A program made the translations under genes and the position numbers. Source: Gelidibacter pelagius (GTDB taxonomy: Bacteria > Bacteroidota > Bacteroidia > Flavobacteriales > Flavobacteriaceae). From it: a stretch of 57,584 bases of DNA. The notes below the pieces were generated by a model. That model saw only the letters and a program-made list of their open reading frames with translations, was not told where the DNA came from and searched no databases. This document shows positions 52,908-57,584 of the stretch, piece by piece. The first letter of the stretch is position 1, and every line of letters starts with the position of its first letter. The stretch covers positions 1-57,584 of the forward strand of contig NZ_JAGEVG010000022.1 of assembly GCF_017581925.1 (NCBI RefSeq), in the 5' to 3' direction.

Positions 52908-53114
52908 TTTAATGGACTGCTATTTTTAACTACACAACAAAATTGTTAGTTATTAAGCATTGTCCATTAGTCGTGTTTTAAGCAGGCTATCAACATATAA
53001 GTTTTAATAATGGATAATAAAATTTATACCATAATAATAAAGGCTCGATTAGATTTAAACTAATCTTGGTGGGAGACCCTTAAAAATTGAAAATAATTAT
53101 AAAACCATAATTTT

Positions 53115-53774
53115 ATGAAAACACTACTAACTCCAATTTTCGGACTAATAATGATATTGTCAACAAATGCCCAAGTAGGCGTCAACAACCCCAACCCAGA
53201 ACAGGCACTCGACGTTAACGGAAAAGTAAAAATTACAGATGATGCCACTGCGCCAACTGCAGGCACCATTCGTTACACTACCGTTTCTGATGACTTTGAG
53301 GGTTACAACGGAACGCAATGGAAATCGCTAACTGAACAAAAAAGCAGCGGCACGCCCAGTGACCCAGTCCCGTACTTCGGGCGCTCCAATCCCGTACCTG
53401 TTGGCAACGCGCTAGGTAGCCCTGGTGTAGTAACACTCCAATCCTGGGAGAATTATGCCGCCACCTTTAGCACCGTCCCTTCCGGCAAATTCTTCTTGGT
53501 TACCCGTATCCAGGTGCAAGACAACAACCTGACCACAATGTTTGAACGGATGGACTGTTACGTATACGCCCAAGGCTCCTCTGTCAGGACCAATACGCAG
53601 GTTCGCATGGTTGGTTCTAACCGGGAATTGGTCACCTTAACAGGAGATCAATCGAACCCACTCCTAATTCTGAGGCCAGGGGATCGGATCGCTATTTTTA
53701 ATAACTCCCAGGCTTCAGAGACGACCCTTAACGTCCTTATCCACGGTTTTCTGGTAAATGCACTGGACTTTTAA
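53115..53774 (+). CDS. Exported protein with tail-fibre-like N-terminus
   Basis: The 219-residue protein has a signal peptide (about 1-19). An N-terminal part typical of Bacteroidota surface and tail-fibre-like proteins follows (VGVNNPNPEQALDVNGKVKI, GTIRYTTVSDDFEGYNGTQW, to about residue 75). The C-terminal 140 residues are unfamiliar to me and rich in beta-type patterns. They are encoded by GC-rich DNA: I counted 52% GC over 53341-53760, against 35-38% in single lines of neighbouring genes. There is no sorting domain. The mosaic base composition suggests the C-terminal part came from elsewhere. Confidence 0.78.
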   Translation: MKTLLTPIFGLIMILSTNAQVGVNNPNPEQALDVNGKVKITDDATAPTAGTIRYTTVSDDFEGYNGTQWKSLTEQKSSGTPSDPVPYFGRSNPVPVGNALGSPGVVTLQSWENYAATFSTVPSGKFFLVTRIQVQDNNLTTMFERMDCYVYAQGSSVRTNTQVRMVGSNRELVTLTGDQSNPLLILRPGDRIAIFNNSQASETTLNVLIHGFLVNALDF

Positions 53775-53783
53775 CCAAGCGTC

Positions 53784-54842
53784 ATGAAAAATATAATTCT
53801 ATTTTTAATCTTTACGGTATGCCAGTTTTCATTTGGGCAACAAGGACTTTACATTTCCTCGGAGGGATTCCTCAATAATGAAAACAGTGTCATTACCGTT
53901 GTTAATGGCGACTTTGTAAATGAAAGCAGCACCGAATTTAATGGTGGCACGCTCCAAATGAAGGGTTTGGATGGCAACTCCCATCGCATCGAACTAAACA
54001 ATGAAAACACCATTGATTATTTGGAACTTTATGGCACCTCTTCCTTTGAACTCAACGGTCAATTAATACTGAACAAGGAAATTTTCTTGAATGACACTTC
54101 CAGTTTCATGATGAATACTGGTAGTTTTGTAACCCTTGGACCAACAGCAGAAATTGTTGGCGAAACCAATACCAACGCGATTACTGGAGCAGACGGCACT
54201 TATATTAAGACGACAAGAGACCATACGGCAGGCGTAACCAATGATTTTGGTCTTATAGGTATGGTAACTTATACCGGAAGTACCTCCATGGGAAACACGG
54301 AAGTTTTTAGACGCTATGGAACTTTTGACATTGATGGAAACCCAACCGTGAATCGGTATTATGAAATTAACCCAACCGTTAATTCTGGTTTGGATGTAAT
54401 GGCGCATTTCTATCTTTCTGATGTTGATTTAAATGGATTAGAACGCTCAAGTCTTGCCGGCTTTAGAAGTATTGATAACGGAGTGACGTTTACCAATGAA
54501 GGCGGCACCTCGGAAACTTTTTATCATTCCGTTTCCAATATTGATGCTTTTTCAATTTGGACTTTTGCCGATGCTTCCACTTTATATATCGAAGACTATG
54601 ATGCGAGTGCTTTTTTAATATTTCCAAATCCTGCAAATCATATCGTGACCTTGTATTCAAATAACAATCAGGCCATCACTGCCGTGGAGCTCTATGATGT
54701 TACTGGCAAAAATATAGGTATAGAGCTAGGCCCAAATGAAAACTCATTAAATGTGTCCCATTTATCAGATGGGATCTATATCTTAAGGCTATTATCGGAA
54801 ACTGGGAGTGTTACAAAAAAATTAGTCGTTAAAAAAGAATAG
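53784..54842 (+). CDS. T9SS type A sorting-domain exported protein
   Basis: The 352-residue protein has a signal peptide (about 1-18) and a body of about 260 residues rich in N, T and G with beta-strand patterns (LNNENSVITVVNGDFVN, LDGNSHRIELNN), suggesting a repetitive beta structure. A type A sorting domain from about residue 276 ends it (FLIFPNPANHIVTLYSNN, IYILRLLSETGSVTKKLVVK). This domain is closely similar to that of the gene at 52053, so the two share ancestry or recent exchange. It starts 9 bases after the third cassette gene. Confidence 0.85.
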   Translation: MKNIILFLIFTVCQFSFGQQGLYISSEGFLNNENSVITVVNGDFVNESSTEFNGGTLQMKGLDGNSHRIELNNENTIDYLELYGTSSFELNGQLILNKEIFLNDTSSFMMNTGSFVTLGPTAEIVGETNTNAITGADGTYIKTTRDHTAGVTNDFGLIGMVTYTGSTSMGNTEVFRRYGTFDIDGNPTVNRYYEINPTVNSGLDVMAHFYLSDVDLNGLERSSLAGFRSIDNGVTFTNEGGTSETFYHSVSNIDAFSIWTFADASTLYIEDYDASAFLIFPNPANHIVTLYSNNNQAITAVELYDVTGKNIGIELGPNENSLNVSHLSDGIYILRLLSETGSVTKKLVVKKE

Positions 54843-54883
54843 AAAAAAGAGTCATAGAATAGGCTTTAATCTAGGTGGCTATT

Positions 54884-57325
54884 CTATTTCTTTAAAAAAT
54901 TAAGAACCAATCTTATGTCACTATAACTGTATTTTGGATCCAGCTTATTTTTTAATTCTGAAAGACTCTCGAAAGATTGTTTTGGAATAAGTTCAGACAA
55001 CTCATTAAAATGTTCTTCAGAAATCAAATCGGTAGCTTTAACTTCTCCAGTAGTAACAAATTTGGATAAATGTCCAAAGATTGTTGTTTCAACGAGTTCA
55101 CGTTCTGCTGCTATTTCTGAAAGCGTTTTCCCAGATTGGTATAACTCTAAGGATATTTTATCTGATTCACCCTTTTTTTGTGTCTTTTTGGGTTCTGGGC
55201 GCTTTTCAAAGACGATGGTATCATCAGTTTCAATATCATTTTCCTCACAATAGGCTTTTATGACTTCAAGAATTTGGGTCCCGTATTTTTCGACGCGTAC
55301 TTTACCAAAACCATTGATCTCCAAAAGTTGTTTTTTGGTTACGGGAAGCACTTCACAGATCTCATAAAGGGCTTTTTGAGTAAAAATTTGATAGTGGATC
55401 AGGTCATTTTCATGCGCGATTTCGTTTCTTAATTCTCGTAACATCTCAAATAACTCAATATTGACGGTACCATCAATAACGGATGCTCTTGATTTCTTCG
55501 GTTTATCTTTGGTCAAGAATATCGATTTGGCTCGCAGTTCCAAAAATTTATGTGTAGAAAATCCTTCTGCCAATCCATTAAAATAAGAGAGTTTGGCGGC
55601 GAGAAGTTCTTCGATAGTATCCAAGCTCTTAATGAGATCATTTTCGATCGCCTTATTATCTGTAGAATAATTGAAGGATTTTAAACTTTCGACAATACAT
55701 TTTTCGGTTTCCGTTTTGAAATAGACGATCGCCTTTTTAAATCGCTCTTGAATCGTACTATTGGTTTCAGGCAAATTCTCATCATCCGAAATTTGTTTCA
55801 ATTGATTATTGAAACTATTACTTAGCTTCAAAAAATTGGTGATCCCATCCTTCATGGTGGTTAATGGTGATTCCACATTTCCTTGGATACTGCCTCTGTT
55901 TTTATAAAATATATCCAACAACCGATTGATAGGATACAAGAATTCATAGAAATCAAATATCTCATGAATAGATTCGAGTTGAAATGCTTTTTTAGCAAAC
56001 TCTAAAACTTCCTCGTCAGGTTGATTTTCAGCCGATGATTTGGTAAATGCACTGACTTGTTGGTCATTGATAATTTGACTCGAATCAATTTTACTTTTTA
56101 AGACAAGGCCCTCCAAAGATTTACATCGACTCAAAGCGACATAGGTTTGCCCATGAGCAAAAGCGCCCTGGGCGTCCACTATAGCCTTTTCAAAGGTCAA
56201 GCCTTGACTTTTATGAATGGTAATGGCCCATGCCAAACGCAACGGGATTTGAGTGAAGGAACCAATTTTGTCTTCGGTAATTGCTTTTGTTTCTGCATTA
56301 ACAGAGTAGTTGATATTTTCCCATTCTTCTCGTGTGGTGTTAATGTTATAATCGTCATCAGGACATTTGACGACCACCTTATCTTTATCCAATAAAATGA
56401 CCTTACCTATCTTTCCATTAAAATAGCGCTTATCAGGTGAGCTGTCATTCTTAATGAACATCACTTGTGCTCCCACTTTTAAATGGAGTTCCTCGTTATT
56501 AGGAAACGCATGATCTGGAAACTTTCCTGAGATTTTCGCAGTATATTTATATGCTTTTGTAGTTAACGCATCCAATTCTTTCGCGTTGACCTGCTCCGCC
56601 CTATTATTATGAGTGGTCAGTGCTATATAACCTTCTTTTGGATCGGGTTTAAAATCCTTTATATAACGTTTATTCAATTCGTTTGCCGAAGCAAGTGAAA
56701 GTGTATTGGTTCTGATTTCGTTCAGAATCTCAATAAACTTAGGGTTCTCTTGCCTGTAAATATGTCTAAGCTCAATGGTTATAGCATTGCAATTTTGATA
56801 AGCCAGACTGCTAAAGAAATAACCCGTTTGATAATATGGTTTTAGGAGTTGCCATTCGTTTTCTCTAATGACTGGAGATAGTTGCTGTAGATCGCCAATC
56901 ATCAAAACTTGAACGCCTCCAAAGACTTTATTTCTATTTCTGAACCGCTTTAAAGTCTTATCAATCCCATCCAATACATCAGCGCGTACCATACTGATCT
57001 CGTCAATAATCAGTAAATCCATAGACTTAATAATATCGATTTTAGTTTTGCTGAATTTTCTATTAAAACCCGATGGATTATGGAAGTCTGCATCCGGTAA
57101 GATGGGACCAAAAGGCAGTTGAAAAAAGGAGTGGATGGTAACTCCTTTTGCATTAATTGCCGCGACACCAGTTGGCGCAACAACGACAATACGCTTTAAA
57201 GAATTGTGCTTTAAATTATGTAAGAATGTTGTCTTTCCAGTTCCCGCTTTTCCCGTTAGGAAAATACTTTGATTGGTAGTGTTGACAAAACTCCATGCCA
57301 ATTCAATATCTTTATTAGTCTCCAT
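54884..57325 (-). CDS. PIF1-like helicase with HRDC and helix-turn-helix tail
   Basis: The 813-residue helicase has the Walker A motif GKAGTGKTT at residues 25-33, LLIDEISMVRADVLDGID (Walker B) near 105 and QQLSPVIREN near 150. VALSRCKSLEGLVLKS near 392 is the motif VI region typical of the RecD/PIF1 family. The C-terminal part has an HRDC-like region (from about 615: LFEMLRELRNEIAHEND, LLEINGFGKVRVEKYG) and then a helix-turn-helix domain (LELYQSGKTLSEIAAERELV). It may unwind G-quadruplexes or stalled forks. It lies beside the rRNA operon on the same strand. Confidence 0.92.
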   Translation of the reverse strand: METNKDIELAWSFVNTTNQSIFLTGKAGTGKTTFLHNLKHNSLKRIVVVAPTGVAAINAKGVTIHSFFQLPFGPILPDADFHNPSGFNRKFSKTKIDIIKSMDLLIIDEISMVRADVLDGIDKTLKRFRNRNKVFGGVQVLMIGDLQQLSPVIRENEWQLLKPYYQTGYFFSSLAYQNCNAITIELRHIYRQENPKFIEILNEIRTNTLSLASANELNKRYIKDFKPDPKEGYIALTTHNNRAEQVNAKELDALTTKAYKYTAKISGKFPDHAFPNNEELHLKVGAQVMFIKNDSSPDKRYFNGKIGKVILLDKDKVVVKCPDDDYNINTTREEWENINYSVNAETKAITEDKIGSFTQIPLRLAWAITIHKSQGLTFEKAIVDAQGAFAHGQTYVALSRCKSLEGLVLKSKIDSSQIINDQQVSAFTKSSAENQPDEEVLEFAKKAFQLESIHEIFDFYEFLYPINRLLDIFYKNRGSIQGNVESPLTTMKDGITNFLKLSNSFNNQLKQISDDENLPETNSTIQERFKKAIVYFKTETEKCIVESLKSFNYSTDNKAIENDLIKSLDTIEELLAAKLSYFNGLAEGFSTHKFLELRAKSIFLTKDKPKKSRASVIDGTVNIELFEMLRELRNEIAHENDLIHYQIFTQKALYEICEVLPVTKKQLLEINGFGKVRVEKYGTQILEVIKAYCEENDIETDDTIVFEKRPEPKKTQKKGESDKISLELYQSGKTLSEIAAERELVETTIFGHLSKFVTTGEVKATDLISEEHFNELSELIPKQSFESLSELKNKLDPKYSYSDIRLVLNFLKK

Positions 57326-57440
57326 TATAAGGTATTAGATCACAACAATTGAAAATACGACAATTGCATAATATTTGAATGTCTTATGGAGTAAAATTAA
57401 GCTATTTATGAAGAGTTAAGCTAATGAATATGACCTATAT

Positions 57441-57472
57441 AAACAAAAAATCCCCAACATTTCTGTTGGGGA
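57441..57472 (-). terminator. Terminator after the 5S rRNA
   Basis: TCCCCAACA at 57451-57459 pairs perfectly with TGTTGGGGA at 57464-57472 around a 4-base loop. Read on the minus strand the stem is followed by a T run (57441-57450). It ends the rRNA operon. Confidence 0.92.
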
Positions 57473-57481
57473 CTCTCTAAA

Positions 57482-57584
57482 AAAGGCGACGACCTACTCT
57501 CCCACGAGATGCAGTACCATCGGCGCAAACGGGCTTAACTTCTCTGTTCGGAATGGTAAGAGGTGAGCCCCGTCGCTATAACCA
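57482..57584 (-). rRNA. 5S ribosomal RNA, 5' end cut by the window
   Basis: Read on the minus strand, the sequence TGGTTATAGCGACGGGG, CCGAACAGAGAAGTTAAGCCCG and GATGGTACTGCA is 5S rRNA. About 103 bases are present; roughly 5 bases of the 5' end (of a usual 108-110) lie outside the window. A terminator follows at 57441-57472. The rest of the rRNA operon should continue beyond the edge. Confidence 0.95.

Noticed and set aside
52908-53114. Terminator or small gene between the second and third cassette genes
   Set aside because: AATGGAC and GTCCATT could pair across about 45 bases and a small GATTAG/CTAATC hairpin lies at 53047-53065, but no T run follows either and no open frame is convincing.

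Overview
The window reads as a contiguous piece of chromosome from a marine-type Flavobacteriaceae bacterium (Bacteroidota). The evidence is a complete block of type IX secretion and gliding genes (porV, porU, gldJ), several secreted proteins with type A or type B T9SS C-terminal sorting domains, TAnnTTTG promoter boxes, an AT-rich base composition (two 60-base lines counted by hand gave 35% and 38% GC) and leaders without clear Shine-Dalgarno sequences. Most of it is conserved core genome. The right edge cuts into a 5S rRNA gene, so an rRNA operon lies just beyond it.

Layout. 1-3000: a GbsR/MarR-type regulator with two matching palindromic operators, a small membrane protein, a TIGR01777 NAD(P)-binding oxidoreductase, an ECF sigma factor and a small degenerate anti-sigma-like protein. 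3000-8100: a UbiA-like membrane protein, glycine decarboxylase gcvP and a FabH-like ketoacyl synthase. 8100-16400: a very large FG-GAP/T9SS type B surface protein, a methyltransferase plus glycosyltransferase pair, a NUC1 endonuclease, a PafA-like phosphatase and an MlaE/MlaF pair. 16400-22200: a DUF389 protein, a mannose-1-phosphate guanylyltransferase, a SprT-like protease, a CbpA/CbpM pair and a Xre/RES toxin-antitoxin module. 22200-29000: a YceI/outer-membrane barrel/YceI group with a Crp/Fnr-like box, a second ECF sigma factor, and an M28 peptidase-SDR-HAD operon. 29000-41400: pyruvate dehydrogenase E2 and E1 alpha, cytidine deaminase, porV, porU, gldJ and murF. 41400-44150: an orphan ATP-grasp protein, a tandem array of about 143-bp units, and two tRNA-Val genes. 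44150-50150: folC, a TonB/ExbD/ExbB system, anmK and an acyl-CoA dehydrogenase. 50500-54850: a four-gene cassette of exported proteins. 54850-57584: a PIF1-like helicase and the 5S rRNA.

How the parts fit. PorU and PorV are the sortase and shuttle that would process and anchor the T9SS substrates encoded here: the type B protein at 8100 and the type A proteins at 52053 and 53784. GldJ belongs to the gliding/T9SS machinery. The most novel-looking parts are the exported cassette at 50583-54842 (a SUMF1-fold protein without catalytic cysteines, a protein with a strict 26-residue GDG repeat, a GC-rich tail-fibre-like protein and a second sorting-domain protein), intergenic (CAGTNNN)n heptad arrays that start directly after stop codons in two places, and the 143-bp tandem array beside the tRNA-Val genes. 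Functions are from recognition of families by eye; no database search was run.
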